Positions 37,930 to 51,060 are shown, counted from the stretch's first letter. The stretch is 64,000 bases of DNA from Hydnum rufescens UP504 (GCA_014904985.1 MU129083.1:62001-126000), one strand, 5' to 3'. Numbers and translations are program-made. The notes: generated from the letters alone by a model not told the origin.

Positions 37930-39087
37930 ATGTCTTGGGCCGACGTCGTCAAGGGTGATATCACCTCTCCCTCTGATCAACCACAACCCGGCCCAGCCTT
38001 TCTCGACACTCCCTCTGGCCCAACAGGTCTTCCAGCCTCAGACCCCATAGATTACTGTCGTTCCGAACGAGCTCGCAAAGGTAAACCGTCATCTCTTCTC
38101 TCATCCTCTAACCACCCTAACAGAGCAACAGGGTTCTACCAACCCCATTTCAGACGAGTTTGTGGACCAAGAAGAGTCCGATGAGGAGCCCCGCGATGCC
38201 ACTGGTTCAGCAACGCGTCGTGGACGGAAGGAGAAGGCGCGAGAGGCGCCAGACGATGGCGATGAGCACAAAGGGCTCTGCGCGCAAGGAAATCTTATCT
38301 GCTTCGGCCGGCCGTTGCTGGTGGTTTGCTTGGTGTCGGTGGGTTTTCGCGCCCCTCTTCTCCCGGATTAGGAGTTTGTTGATTTTGGAAGTGGAATTAT
38401 CATGTAGTGAACATTGGTCTATTGTCTACTATCGGATATCAATTGTACAGTCGCCCTAGCTTACGCCAAGACGCCCGCTTCCTCTCTGCCTCTGCCATCG
38501 GCGGACTTGCACTATTTGGTGCCGAAGGGTATGTGATATTTAATTGCGCCTACCAATCAATAGTGCCTTACTGTGTGGCTTGAAAGTTATGCTGCAGAAG
38601 TCTATTGTCGAAAGGGAGCCGGTGCTACTGAAGAGAGACGTGGCTGCGGGGGAGGCGCTGCGATCTTCAAGTGCACGAAGGGAATTGTTCTGCGACCCAG
38701 AGTCCTTAGAGGTCTTGTGGGCGTCTTTAATGTTGGTGTCCTTAGCGGCATCGGTTATTGGTCCTATATCAATTGGGATCGACCCGCGTCGATGGGGAAG
38801 AAGAGAGATTTCGGCTACCGTCGTCGCATTACTGGTGTTGTTCGCCGGAGAGGGGTAAGCGTTTCGTTTCGTTTCTGCATTCGATAACCCAGTGCATTGT
38901 GTTCCTGATGATTGATGTTACCAGGTGCCTTGGTGGGGTGTGTCAGGGGAATAATAGTCATAGGAAGGGAGTGAATCCACCCTTTCTTGCCCTTCTTTCC
39001 CTTAACCTGAATATCCCCACTCCTTCATTATTGCCGCTCACCGCTTGGCTCGGACATAGATTCTCAGCTGGAGACAAACGCATGTAA
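37930..39087 (+). CDS. Predicted membrane protein with duplicated helix module, function unknown
   Basis: The start MSWADVVKGDITSPSDQP opens a hydrophilic region with an acidic/basic stretch (EFVDQEESDEEPRD, RRGRKEKAREAPDDGDE). Hydrophobic segments follow. Two segments look like internal copies of one module: NIGLLSTIGYQLYSRPSLRQ with FLSASAIGGLALFGAEG, and NVGVLSGIGYWSYINWDRP with EISATVVALLVLFAGEG. The second module needs a one-base shift near 38790, and an AVAGGLLGVGG segment near 38306 needs another, both in short repeats. I traced four or five exons; the end is uncertain. Topology suggests three or more helices, perhaps in an organelle membrane, but no family is recognised. Confidence 0.5.
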
Positions 39088-39455
39088 GATAATATGATCT
39101 CTCTGTAGTTGTAATTGCTATGACTCTTCTGTGAGGACCTGGTCTACTGAACGGATTGTGGTGTGGCGCACCTTGAAGGAATTCATCTCCACACTACCAG
39201 ATTTTTATGTTGTGTTCTCGTTGACGTTACTCCGGCTGAATCTCCCCGTGGTCTTGATAAATCATTGTCCCTCGATGTATTGTACATACTGCATGTTAAG
39301 ATTTTCAGGTCACAAGAGGGTATGAAAATCTGTGGCCCGGACATGTGGCTCTCTCGAGGTAAATATATCGGATTCCGCCGAGTCTCTGGTCCCAACAACG
39401 ACCACCGTCGCGATCGGGCTCCTCAGGAAGTATCACTTCCACTACCACTTCTAGG

Positions 39456-40626
39456 ATGGAGATGTGGATAGCAATCCTTCCAGATGAAACGGATCTTAGT
39501 GCAGAAGACGTGAGATAGGCTGACCACCCTTCTTGTGTTTTCGTTCCAAGCTCATTCGCAGATGAGTACATTGGTAGCTATATAGGAAAGGACTCTCTCG
39601 CGTCGATCCTACCTCACGAGCCAAGATTACTAAATTCTATCGAAAGGCCGATGCGTGGAGTAAGATTTCCAGCGCTTCCAAGGATGTGCTCCTCCTGCAC
39701 GAATGCCCATAAGCTAAAGAAACGGTTTACTAATAGGATGCCTGCTCGGCCGCCTCCTGCCACGGCAATTGCTGAAGCAACGCGATGTGGCCTCTGATGA
39801 CATTCGCTTCGACGCCACGAGCGCTGGGAAACCATTTCTTGTGGGTATTTATCCACGTGCTGGATGACGGTCCCCGTTCAAATACACTTGGCCGAAACAC
39901 AGTCACACCCGGTCCTCGATCCCCCGATCGCTTACAATATAGCCCATGATAGTTCCCTCGTCGTCATGGCCTTCCAGCGTAATGCTCGTGACTCCCTGGA
40001 AATCGGTGCAGACGTGATGCGAGTCGCTCTTCCAAAGGGCGTCACACTCTCTAGCTTTATCAATATTCTCACCGAACAGGTTCGCTCCTCCAGAATCATG
40101 TCCCCGCAGCCTCGCTCATCATACTCGTACTTCGTTTTTGGTTTTGGACGCATGGCCCGCTTTCACCTTGTCGAATCCTTGGTGCCTTGACACCTCACAT
40201 CCCAACTAGCTGAGCCCATCGGAGCTGAAGAATCTCCGGGAGACAGAAGCAACAGACCCTGCCGTGACCCTACAGACCTTATTCTGGCTCTGGACACTCA
40301 AGGAGGCGTACACGAAAACCCTAGGACTTGGGCTCGGGTTCGACTTTAGTCGGATCACATTCGACGTGCGCAATGACATTGTATACGTCGACGAGGTGCC
40401 TCTCTCTGGATTCGAGTTTGTCCTCCTCGAGCTGGATGTACTACTTGGTAGGGATACTGGTCGATATCAGGGGGTGGCTGCTCGACGAATGGGGGACGAG
40501 GCTGGAGAGGGGGATGTACCTAGTACGATCGTGCGGCGATCGGTTGTGTTCAAGGAACAACACGATTGGATGAAATTTTGGGACGCAGCCGATCTTGTAG
40601 AAAACTGCGACATATTAGTGATATAA
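39456..40626 (+). CDS. 4'-phosphopantetheinyl transferase (Sfp type)
   Basis: Transfers phosphopantetheine from CoA to a carrier-protein serine, activating alpha-aminoadipate reductase, polyketide synthases or peptide synthetases. The first exon reads MEMWIAILPDETDLSAED. Then come SRAKITKFYRKADAWR, CLLGRLLPRQLLKQRDV, DDIRFDATSAGKPFL, AYNIAHDSSLVVMAFQ, the Mg-binding IGADVMRV (usually GVDxM), and the signature FWLWTLKEAYTKTLGLGLGF. The C-terminal region ends AADLVENCDILVI, stop at 40624. The Asp in IGADVM and the KEAYTK motif are present, so it is probably active. Start assigned because the MEVW-type N-terminus is typical of the fungal family. Convergent with the following minus-strand gene. 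Confidence 0.85.
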
Positions 40627-40853
40627 ATGGAGGTACCCATTCTGCCTAGGACACTTTTGATATCACAAAGGAACAAAAAAAAAAGCTTTTCATCGAAACA
40701 GAAATAATAGGCGAGCCCTTGAAACAGCATGGCAGAAAATGAGGAACCGAAATCAGAAACACACGGGAGACAAAAAAAAACAAAGTAACGAAACAAGACC
40801 CAGCATTCGGGATGCCGTCAAAAGACTGCCATTCAAAATGCTGGGCCGGGGTT

Positions 40854-42800
40854 CTATGATATTGTATCCTTGGCAGACTCTGGGCGGTAACGCAACGTCC
40901 GGTCATCCCCGCTCCCACCACTATCATCAATATCATCATCCTCATTAGTAGAATCATCATCAGCTTCGTCACCATTGACGCTTGCAGGAAGGCGAGGGAA
41001 GCTATTCATGCTCCCCAAACTGTCCAGTTGTGGCTCGTAATTGGGGACAGATTTTGAATCAGGCTCTTCCGAGGGGCCATCATCGGACACACTTGGCTGT
41101 CTACTTTCTCCAATCGAACTGAGAACGTGCCGTAGCTTGGACTCGGGGCGGCGTTTTTCGGACGACGGTGGTGTCCCAAGGGCAGGAAAGGGCACAGACG
41201 AAGAACTCGAGGGGATCGGGTGCTGGGAGTTGAGATGGCAGTTGTAGTTGAAGATGAGGGGGGAAGTAGGGGTCCAGGTAATGAGTGTCGTCTTATACGT
41301 GAGGTTTCGTCAGCCCAGTCAGCGTTGATCCAGTCGGGAACTATTGGAACGTGGGCGGAGTGTGAGTCACTGGGCGTGAGGTAGGCCGCTTCTCGCGACG
41401 CAGCTGCCTGGTCCATCCACGACTTGACGCCGGCTATTCCCCGGAAGTCCATGTCAGAGCTCTTCGCCGGGCTTGGTGAAGATGTTGCCGAGCGATTAAG
41501 AATGCCAACAGGCAGGATGCTGTATATTTGGTCTTCATCCTTCTGAGGCCCTTTGGGGATTTCAAAACGTGAATTCTCCACAGCGGGATGGGGGCAAAAA
41601 ATTCCAAACCATAAGATTCAAAGGGATCAGGGATGGATTGAAGCAGCGGTTCGAGGCTACTGTCCGACCTACACAATATGAGTCCACACTGTTTCACAAC
41701 AAGAGGCCGAGAGTGATATTTACGATTTGGCTGATATTCGGTCGTATACTTCCAGTGATGATCGGACGACAAGAGACACCTAGATATCACATGAGCTGAG
41801 GAGAAAACCGTGAATTGACACACCGGACCATTACCTTGCCCATAACCATATCCCAGGTCTCCTCCTCATGGAGAAGAACTTCACTATAATAATCAGCCTT
41901 AAGGCGATCCAACTCCGCTACCTGTTGTTGGAGAATCGTAAGGGCGGCACGGAACGTGTTCAAATCTAGGGAACAAACAAATAAATATCGAGGCATACTC
42001 CAGATATACCATAGAAAACTAGCCTCTGTACTTTCTTCGACCAACATTCAAATTTTCGGATTCGACCTTTCGAATCATCTTGTTCTTCTCAATGAGAGAT
42101 TGTTCGTATGCAGCTGATCGCTCCTGAGGGAATAGAAGCGATATGTAAGTACCATAATCGGGCATTGATGCCATGACTCTGAAAGCCTCACAGCTATCTT
42201 TGCACGATAGACCTGCAAGTGTTGGCGAAGGGGTTTGTCGAAATTAGATCGTATTGTGTCGCTCTGAGGGGCCAATGAATCGCATCAGAATGGTAATTAT
42301 TTTCTCAAAATGCCTAGGAGCCTAACCAGGACTTGCTCGTGATTCCCAATGATGTGGTGCAGACCTGCAGCGGCTTGGAACCTAACAGACGCCTCGTCAC
42401 CGACCCCTTTCAGTCTAGGTTAAAAAATAAGTGAATCGCATAAATCATAGCGCGACAATAATTCTGACCTTGAACAAGACTCAATAGCACTGGCAAACTG
42501 CGCCGAAGCGTCAGATAGAGTGGAAAGGGCATTGCGATAATCTGTGCTTGTCCGTAGAAGCTAAGGGACTCCGTAAGATAATAAAACGAAGAAATAAAGT
42601 GAGACGATGATGCTTACTTCCTCGTACGCTTGGACGCTCGTCCTTAAATGTGCGCGAGTAATAATCACAGAGGGTCCACCAGTAATATTGAGACCTGAAG
42701 CTTGCGTTGTGGCCGAGGACAAAGTGGGACTGGGCGGCCCTATTGAGCGGGTCACATCGGTCCTGATTCCAAGTCCAGAACTGGGCTTTGGCCTGTGCAT
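40854..42800 (-). CDS. Ivy1-like BAR/IMD-type coiled-coil protein
   Basis: The start MHRPKPSSGLGIRTDV precedes a mostly helical N-terminal domain split by several introns: AHLRTSVQAYEE, STDYRNALSTLSDASAQFA, CSRLKGVGDEASVRFQAAAGLHH, NFDKPLRQHLQVYRAKIA, RSAAYEQSLIEKNK and LTILQQQVAELDRLKADYY. This pattern matches fungal Ivy1/IMD-type inverse-BAR proteins that bind phospholipids and vacuolar Rab (Ypt7) membranes. The C-terminal part is disordered and acidic (DGPSEEPDSKSV, STNEDDDIDDSGG). Two one-base frame breaks, at about 41590 (G run on the + strand) and 41211 (GGGG), each repair by restoring one homopolymer base, suggesting sequence errors. It shares a 73-bp intergenic space with the divergent bL19m gene. 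Confidence 0.7.
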
Positions 42801-42873
42801 TTTATGAAGCGAGTGTTCACTGACGAGCGCGCGTCGCGCAACTTGCCGGGATAGAATACAATAGACCAGCAAA
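42801..42873. promoter_or_regulatory. 73-bp divergent intergenic region (Ivy1-like / bL19m)
   Basis: Only 73 bases separate the two start codons on opposite strands, so both transcripts must start from one compact bidirectional promoter, overlap, or start inside each other. No TATA-like motif is obvious. Confidence 0.6.
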
Positions 42874-43422
42874 ATGCCATTCAATATTAGACCTAAGCTC
42901 GCTATCCCGAAGGTGCTGCCACGGGTCCCAGCAGCTATCCCAGTGCGAAGGCCGGAATCCCCGTACCCTTTTTCCAAAGCGGCGATGACACAGGATGTGC
43001 CAGATGGATTACCGACGTCGCTATTAGAGGGGAAAGCACTCATGGCACACCTTGCCAAAACACTCCCCACGCCCGCCGCCCAGACACTCCTTTCCACTTA
43101 CTTTAACCCACGGCACCCAGACCACGTTCTTCCCGGCTCCGTCCTCTCTGTATCACTGCCAACAGGGCCATTTGCAGGCATCCTCATCTCCATTCGACGT
43201 AAAGGCATCGACACATCCTTCACATTGCGGAATGTCGTACAGCGTACCGGTGTCGAGATGCGATTTAACGTGTGCTCTCCGTTGATAAAAGACGTAAAGA
43301 TCATCTCCCGCGCTGGACAAAATGGTGGCAAGCGTATGCGGAGAGCCAAGTTATTCTACCTCCGCGACCAACCAGGGAAAATGACGGCAATATCGACCGC
43401 GGTGAAGAAAGCTTCTTCATAG
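42874..43422 (+). CDS. IMG1: Mitochondrial large-subunit ribosomal protein bL19m
   Basis: An intronless 182-codon frame. The N-terminal half (MPFNIRPKLAIPKVLPRVP) is basic and presequence-like. The core LPGSVLSVSLPTGPFAGI, RKGIDTSFTLRNVVQRTGVE and VCSPLIKDVKII is the L19 fold, which sits at the subunit interface of bacterial-type ribosomes. The C-terminal extension contains KRMRRAKLFYLRD and is as basic as in other fungal bL19m proteins. Start is the first ATG; the length fits mitochondrial homologues. Confidence 0.88.
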   Translation: MPFNIRPKLAIPKVLPRVPAAIPVRRPESPYPFSKAAMTQDVPDGLPTSLLEGKALMAHLAKTLPTPAAQTLLSTYFNPRHPDHVLPGSVLSVSLPTGPFAGILISIRRKGIDTSFTLRNVVQRTGVEMRFNVCSPLIKDVKIISRAGQNGGKRMRRAKLFYLRDQPGKMTAISTAVKKASS

Positions 43423-44086
43423 TGCCATTGTGGCATGTCTATGGTATTTAGTGCCCTTCTCCATCATTCTCCTTATTGATATGTTTCTGAGTGTAGATAG
43501 CTTTGCTGTGACCGATTACGGACTAACGAATCTATTCGTCAATCTTGACCTATTGTGGTCTCCGACGCACCGTGTCTTCAGTGTGTCGTTCTTGTGGAGA
43601 TGGTTGGATGGATTCTTGTGTATCCTAATATAGCTTAAGTATGGCAGCCTCGCGGTCACGTCTTGAGGTGTTAACGTCCTTGCTTAAGTAATCCGCCTAG
43701 AAATTCACGCAACGATGCAGAAAAGTACAACTAGCCCGGTGCATTCTGATGTTAGTTGCATGTATTCCCTGCCATCTTGAAGTAGGCACTAAATCCTATC
43801 GGGATGCTACTTTAACTTGGCGCATTGTTGAAATTCGTTTGCTCCAATGCTATTTGCATGTGTAGTGATCGTATACGACGTATGTATATTGCTTTCTATC
43901 ATTGCACCAAGGTGGGCTCACTAGGTCGAAGCAAATAAGCGGGAGGTTGCATATAATAATACGGAATATTAGACTGATTTCGCAGGTTATCCAGGCAGTA
44001 TCTTCATGTCGTTATACAGCCGCTACACAGCGTTGAGTGAGTGCGGCTCGGCATATGCCGAGCAGCCTGATCGCTGAAAACGTGCG
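43423..44086. other. Intergenic, nothing coding; one 18-bp perfect palindrome
   Basis: AT-rich sequence between two mitochondrial ribosomal protein genes. GCTCGGCATATGCCGAGC at about 44044-44061 is an 18-bp perfect palindrome just upstream of the bL34m start and could be a dimeric-regulator site; that is inference. Confidence 0.4.
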
Positions 44087-44484
44087 ATGCCACGACTTCT
44101 CCCTTCATATCGCCTAGCTCGAACGCCAGCAGCAATAACTAAGCGCCTCACAACACTTACGGTGCCTCCACCTTCTATGACGTCCGCTCGGACAAACACA
44201 ATCACACCGTCTCCTCTCCGATCTCTTGCGCGCGTCACATACTTACTCCATACCCCACGACCACGATTCGGGCTCAGTTCCCACTTTCCCTTTCTCTCCC
44301 CTCACCGTCGCCCGTCATGGCTGCAGTAATGCAAATTCGACACACAACGTTTGGGGCGGAATACCAGCCCTCGACACGAAAGAGAAAGCGGAAGCACGGG
44401 TTCCTCTCTCGGATTCGCACCAAGAAGGGGAGAAAGATATTAGCGGCGAGAAGAGCCAAGGGGAGACATAGCTTGAGCCACTAG
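44087..44484 (+). CDS. MRPL34: Mitochondrial large-subunit ribosomal protein bL34m
   Basis: The second exon encodes [20 protein letters not shown] then [19 protein letters not shown] and [13 protein letters not shown], the bL34 signature: a very basic, short protein buried in the large subunit. The N-terminal exon, [20 protein letters not shown], is Arg/Thr/Ser-rich like a mitochondrial presequence and lies in a different frame, so one intron must join them between about 44230 and 44316. I could not fix its exact ends. The identity rests on the second exon. Confidence 0.85.
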
Positions 44485-45114
44485 TTCAAATGGTATGTGT
44501 CCGTCTTTCCCGAAATAATCATCAATTCTCATACACTCATGTTACATGCAGTATAATACAAATTTATTGTTCGACACAACCCGTCGGGCTGCCGCCGTCT
44601 TTTCTTGCCAGTGCTGTGTTAAAAAAGACAATTATCTACACGTCGAATGTTACCCGTGCAGCAGTCACACACGCACATTGGGCTGGTAGCTTATTATCAG
44701 CCAGCCGAACTGTCGTTCTTTTCCAGAATTGGATTAGGATGGTGGGATCTATATCCTAGGGGTGGAAATATCGCCTTGAACAAAGTTTAAAACACATAAA
44801 TGTGACGTCCATGGCCGTTCTCTTTATGGTCTTGTGCTTTGTGCATGAAATCGCAAGCTTCCGTGCCCATTGTGTGTGTATCTTTTTTGAGAGGACCACC
44901 TCGCCTTGTCATCGCCATTGGAAGGTAGCTATTGTATTTCCTATCAAAGTGGTGCAGTGGATGGGGATGTTCGATTGATTTACATATACATGGATGAAAA
45001 CGCGATGTAACTGGACCGTGTTCGGACTTGGAGGAATAGATCTATCAGTATTCAGGATGATTGGGAAACTTGGGAGATGCGGGACAACACTCACATCGAA
45101 CCCGAAGGTCCAGC
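44485..45114. other. Intergenic between bL34m and the WW-protein gene
   Basis: No gene recognised. The first part is the 3' region of bL34m, the last part the 3' region of the minus-strand WW gene. Confidence 0.4.
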
Positions 45115-45578
45115 TCAAGACTTTCCTGCAGCCGTCGTACTCACGGCACGAACAATCATCCCCCCAGCGATCAATGCACCTGCAGCGGTGAGAACAGCCA
45201 CCGATTGCTGTTGGCGAGGCGGGTAGTCAGGATATGACGCGAGCGAAGATGGATTCGAAGCGGGTGCTGGACTTTGATTGCCTAGGATATGGTGCACTGT
45301 CACACCGAGGCTGGGATCGTGCTCTACGGCCAGTGCTGGATTCGTGCGAGGATCCTGCCATGTGGGGCGACGGTCTAGAGCCAGCGTATCTGCACCATGT
45401 TTCGAGTGAGGACGTCGTTTTGCGCGTAAAAACGCTGGTAAACGGAAAATGGGTACAAACCAATGAAGTATGGCCGGCCAGAGGTGGGATCTGTTTCTTG
45501 TATCCACCCTGTAGGAAGGGGGCGCGTTTTATATTCCGCAAACGAGGATTCAGGTGGAGGGGGTGGGAAAGACGCCAT
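45115..45578 (-). CDS. Small WW-domain protein with C-terminal hydrophobic segment
   Basis: The start MASFPPPPPESSFAEYK has a proline run, followed by PLPTGWIQETDPTSGRPYF, the first half of a WW domain. An intron then joins RRPTWQDPRTNP, the second Trp of the domain. WW domains bind Pro-rich peptides. The C-terminal part, HHILGNQSPAPASNPSS then QQQSVAVLTAAGALIAGG, ends STTAAGKS; the alanine/isoleucine-rich stretch could be a tail anchor. About 125 residues and two exons; the exact donor at 45450-45500 is not certain. No closer family recognised. Confidence 0.7.
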
Positions 45579-45988
45579 TGCTGCTCTTCAATTGCTGTCA
45601 CAATCACGTCACACGCCAAATTAAACCTTACGGCCTCACGGGTCACGAAGACGAAGGGTGCCACAGTACCTATCCTCTTCATCCCATGCTACAATTCGCC
45701 ACTTATTATAATCCACCCTTCTCAAGTTCTATTTCCATGGTTCACAATTTTTCAATGTCACAGGTGCACTGATGCCTCCGTGGAGCTCAAGGACCGTAAT
45801 ACTGAGTAGATCAGGGCGGAATGCAATATTTGTATAAGTACTTAGACTTCGTTGACAAGTCGAATGAGTAGTCGTGTACCACTAGGGAACCAACCACAAG
45901 AACGATCTAAACATAACTTTTGCAAGGCCAGTGCAAAAAAAAAAAGATCGTGCAGAGATGTCGATACTGGGAAGGGCTTAATTTCTGT
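45579..45988. other. Intergenic between WW gene (5') and CLASP-like gene (3')
   Basis: Nothing recognised. A run of A residues at about 45936 occurs near the 3' side of the CLASP-like gene. Confidence 0.35.
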
Positions 45989-48900
45989 CTAATCGAGAAG
46001 GACATTAATGCCCTTATCCGTCAGCGCTACTCGTGGTCCTTTCTGCGCATCGCGGTCACCGGGTTTGGTAGGACCCGAATACTCTGCCGTGGTCTCCGCA
46101 GCCGTTACAAATGACTGCGCCAGAGAGGGAGCCGCCGTTAGGCGATCAGCGTCAAGGTCATGACGCCGATCATGCTGACCCAGATCTCCATTGACATGGG
46201 CAATGCCATTCTCTCTCAGGTCCGGAAGATCGTTGGATGCAACAAGCGATATCTCGGGAGCTTGGGGGACAGCATCGAGATCCGTGAGCTTGAATTCGAC
46301 GTCCTCCTGCTCTTCGCTCTCGGGCGAGAGGTCTTGAACAGCAGCCTTCGAAAAATCTGCAGCCGGGCCCGAACTCGAGGGGGTCGGCGAGCCACGACGA
46401 GCCATGGATTTTGCCTCCTGTAACACGTCACTTAAGCGCGCCTTGATACTCTCAATGGTGGGGAACCCATTGTCAAGCAAGTTACGCTCTTCCGAGGCAG
46501 TTATTCCAGCGGGACTCGAGGTTTCCACTATTGGAATGGGTTCGACCGGCGGGAGAGACACTGAGGAAATAGAGGAAATAACTCCGGTTGCTGCTTCCAG
46601 GGCAGGGCTCGTTGGCAGCAGGATAAGCGTTGCGACATCAGAGGCCTCCTCGGAGATAGCCCCAAAGTCTGGGGTGGGGGGTAATGGAATGCGTGCCGCT
46701 ACCTCCACTTCCACAGACACTGCAGCCGGCTTGGTCTCTCCTCGCAGAGATTTCTGTGGTCCTGGAGCCGCAGTAGCCGTGCCGCGCAATTTGCTGGTAG
46801 GAACAAAACCACCTCCAGCTCGACGGATGGGCGGCTTCTGCTTGGCGAGTTGAGAAGCCGTCGTACCCGTTGCATTTCGCGATCTTGCCTCCGGCTTGGG
46901 TGCGGCAACGGGTGCCGACGCCTTAGGCTTCGCTCCCATCCCAGCTTTTTGACCAGTGAATGGTATCGTTCGAGCTCCGGATAACGCGGAGGGGGGACGA
47001 GACGAAGAAACCGAGCGAACGGAAGTGGTATCCACCGGGGGATGCACCTTCGATATTGTAGAAGTATTGGATACGTTTGTGTTCTTCTTTTCCGTCTCCT
47101 GAGTTGGCGGCCTTGCTTTATTTGAGACTGTAATTACTGAAGGAACACCAAACGCGCTGACTTTCCGCGGTTGCTCAGATCCTTGGACAGGGGTCCCATG
47201 ATCCTGTGCGCTTGCGAGGTCATCACGCCCACGACGTGGTTTGAAACCAGGTGTACGACTAATCACTTGAGCTGGGGGAAGCCGAGGGTGGCGTGAAGGA
47301 AGTTCGGACTTCACAATTGCCGTGGTTGACTTAGACGTTGGTTTTGCCGTTGCAGAAGTAGATGGTTGAACGGATCCAGTCGCGTCAATAGGGTTTTCAT
47401 TCTCTCCGTTTCCACTGCGAGCAGATGAACTTTCTACCTTTATTTCGGGTTCCTGAGATGCCGCTAGAATCTGGTGAGTGTTTTCCTCCTGCGACGTCGT
47501 GTGACTGATCAGGCGCATGCCATTGCCTGTTCCGCGATGAGTCCATGTTTCTACTGTTCTTGGTGCATGCTGGATCTGGACCAGGGCCACATTCTCCACT
47601 GGGCCAGCTTCCGGTCGCACGATCCGCGGTGCAGAAGCCGATTCCAAAACAGGGCGCGAAGACGACGTCAAGGGTGATTCCTCATCGGAATCCGAGTCAG
47701 GCAGAGGGATCTCCAGAGCACGTTCTCGCTCACGCTGCTCTTCCGCAATAAGAGCGGCTAGCGTATCGTCTTCCCTCGCACGCGGCTTGGGGCGTATTGT
47801 TCGCGAGGATTTATTTCGCAACAACTCCACCCTCATTCCAGAAGCAAGGTTGGGACCACGAACGACCGCAGGTCTCCGCTCCTCTCTAGGTGTCATTCCG
47901 GTGTTTCGTGATCCTGTCGTCATTGGATTGCTGGGAACAGCTGGCGCCGACGGTTCACCCTCTTTGGCATGGTGATCTCGAATGCTTCTGGAAGGAGCTA
48001 GAATAGGCTCACGAGGGTGTGAGGCGGCGACAGACCGCATAGGATTCAGAGGTGCACGAGGAGTGGAGGAAACAGGTTGATCACTAAGAGTACGATTATG
48101 AGAAATCGCGGCACGAGAGTGGGGCCCTGGGCGAGCGGCAAGTCCAATGTGTGTCTTGGACTGGGATAGTGCGGGAGCGGGTATAGGGGCTTGGGGATGT
48201 TTGTGAGGTTCATTGGAATTTGGTGCATTCGTAATCTCGAGGTAGCGACGCGTTACGGGAGACAATGGGAACGTGAAACTACAGAATATATTGAATTCTG
48301 GAAGACGCGTCTCGTCCAAATAGTGGATAATTTACTCACTCATTCACTCTCTCTGGCCATAATTGGGCATATGTGGCGAATACTCTGCGGGAGAGCTTTC
48401 TTGTCTCTGGAGTAGCATCTCGTGCAGTCGCTTTGATGATCCATTCGACATCTTCGACCCACTTCCCCATCCTTGGTGGACCATCTCGAAGGGATGTACT
48501 GAGAAAATCGTGAAGGGCGTCGGTGGCTGAAATACGGAGAGTTTGGCTCTTGTCGGTCACTGCCTCTTTGAACAACGTGACGAGAGCCGGCACTCGACAG
48601 TGAGAAGCAAAGAGTTTGAGACACGCTTGGGCACGACTGACATAAATCTTGCTCGAGCGCGTGCAGAGTTTCAGGATGGTGGGTACGTAAAGTGGTATGA
48701 GAGGTTCAAATTTTATACCCATTCGCGCACCGATGACAGATACGAGCTCGACTGCCGGTCCAGAGAGTCGAGTACGCTCAGACGCCATCTATAGTAGGCG
48801 TGTCAGCGGGCAGATTGTAAGTCCAAAGAAACATGATGTAGACGCACGGCTTTGTTTGTCGGACGTGCGATGGTGCGCACCCCTGGCACGAAATCGGTCT

Positions 48901-49136
48901 CTAGTTTATATGCGCCGCCCCGGACAACAGAGGCCAAGAGGAGATAAGATCGCTCCATGCGATCCCAATTGTCCTCTGTCTCTGGCTGATCGATGACTTC
49001 CATCGCGTTTTTAACATGTTGAGACCATTCAGCAAGTGTCTCGCACTACGGAAGGAGAAATGTCAACCGGTCACATTTAGACTGTGATGCCATCAATGCT
49101 CACGGTTGTCCGCTCAGGAATGGGAGCAGGAGGCAT
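45989..49136 (-). CDS. STU1: CLASP/Stu1-type TOG-domain protein
   Basis: A predicted microtubule plus-end rescue factor. The start is MPPAPIPERTT, then an intron and CETLAEWSQHVKNAMEVIDQ, WDRMERSYLLLASVVRGG and ETDFVPGVRTIARPTNKAV. A continuous HEAT-like helical domain follows: SERTRLSGPAVELVSVIG, FEPLIPLYVPTILKLCTRS, KIYVSRAQACLKLFASHC, RRVFATYAQLWPERV. This is a CLASP_N/TOG array. After one 60-nt intron comes a ~760-residue exon rich in Ser, Pro, Thr, Arg and Ala with basic SK/SR patches, typical of the microtubule-lattice-binding part. Only one TOG-like array was seen; S. cerevisiae Stu1 and animal CLASP have more. Stop at 45989. Confidence 0.8.
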
Positions 49137-49553
49137 AAGAGGATGTTACGGTAGTGAATGGAAAACACCAAGTGACATGTACAGCCACAACACCAAACAA
49201 ACACGCTCAGAACACATGGCCCGGCTACAATTCTCACGGGGACAAGGCGATGCACACACCACTCTTGAAACATTGATGAACGTGTAGGAGGAGTGTGAAC
49301 AAAATATCCAAAACTGAGGTGGGTATATCATGGCTTATGGCACACAAGAGGACATTGGTGGAGTCAAAAGGCAAAGAACGGTCATGCGCCAACGCCAGCG
49401 ATGTCCCAATGAAGCGCCTCATCGGATTAGAGGTCAACACCGATTGCGTAAGTGGCAGTCGTGCGAGGGGTAATGGATAAAATGTGTATGGAAATCATAG
49501 CAGTCCGGTAGAAGAGACAGGCCGTCCTAGTCGGCGAAAGAGAGGCGGAGGAT
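49137..49553. other. Intergenic between CDC42 (3') and CLASP-like gene (5')
   Basis: Nothing recognised. Both flanking genes run on the minus strand, so it holds the CDC42 3' UTR and the CLASP-like promoter. Confidence 0.4.
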
Positions 49554-50370
<817 letters not shown>

Positions 50371-51060
50371 ACTTCTTCTAGTGCGATTTAGGTCTGGTGG
50401 TCGAGTCGGCGGAAGAGACTTGAAGAGAGGAAAATGAGGCCTTGAAAGTTGAATCCGAGATGTTGCGTAGCACGCCAGTCCGTAACGACAACCTGAGCCT
50501 CACTTTATTGGCTCATTCCGAACAATGTCCTCGAAGGACTTGGGGGGGTGTCCAAAGCCCTACAACGATGGCAGGCATTGTTGGAAATTTCCACGTCTCG
50601 CCCTCTGACCCTCTAATACGACTCCGTTTGCAACACGTATCGAGCCTGGCTAGTTGTCTAATTAGGTATTGTACGATCTTGAGCGACTACGAATGATGAA
50701 ACAACATGTAGCAACATGAAGCAGCCAGTTGAATTTGAATGAAAAGAAAACAACGGTGCGCGGATTCTCAAGTTATCGTCATAACCATATGCATGATTGC
50801 AACACCCGCGCCCGTGGCAGGGAATGAACATCGGATGCATTTAGCCAACCGAACAGGACCTCGAGGCATCGATACTGAGTCGCAATCAAGGGATGAAAGA
50901 GTAGACTGACTCCCGTCAGTTGTCTCTTGGTTTCCGCTATTGGCCAATGAGAGAAATTTTACGTAAGGCGCGGCGTCCTAAGAGAAGGCCTGTCGCGACC
51001 ATCAATATAATATTGTGGTGCTCATCGATATTGAACACTTCCTCCCTCGTTCGTTATTGT
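50371..51060. other. CDC42 upstream region and intergenic
   Basis: The first ~400 bases are the CDC42 5' region. Nothing coding recognised. Confidence 0.4.

Noticed and set aside
48336..49003. The TOG-domain frames as a gene separate from the long 45989-48319 frame
   Set aside because: A 60-nt GT-AG intron (from after WPERVNE to before FTFPLSPVTRR) joins them in frame, as expected for a CLASP/Stu1-like protein.
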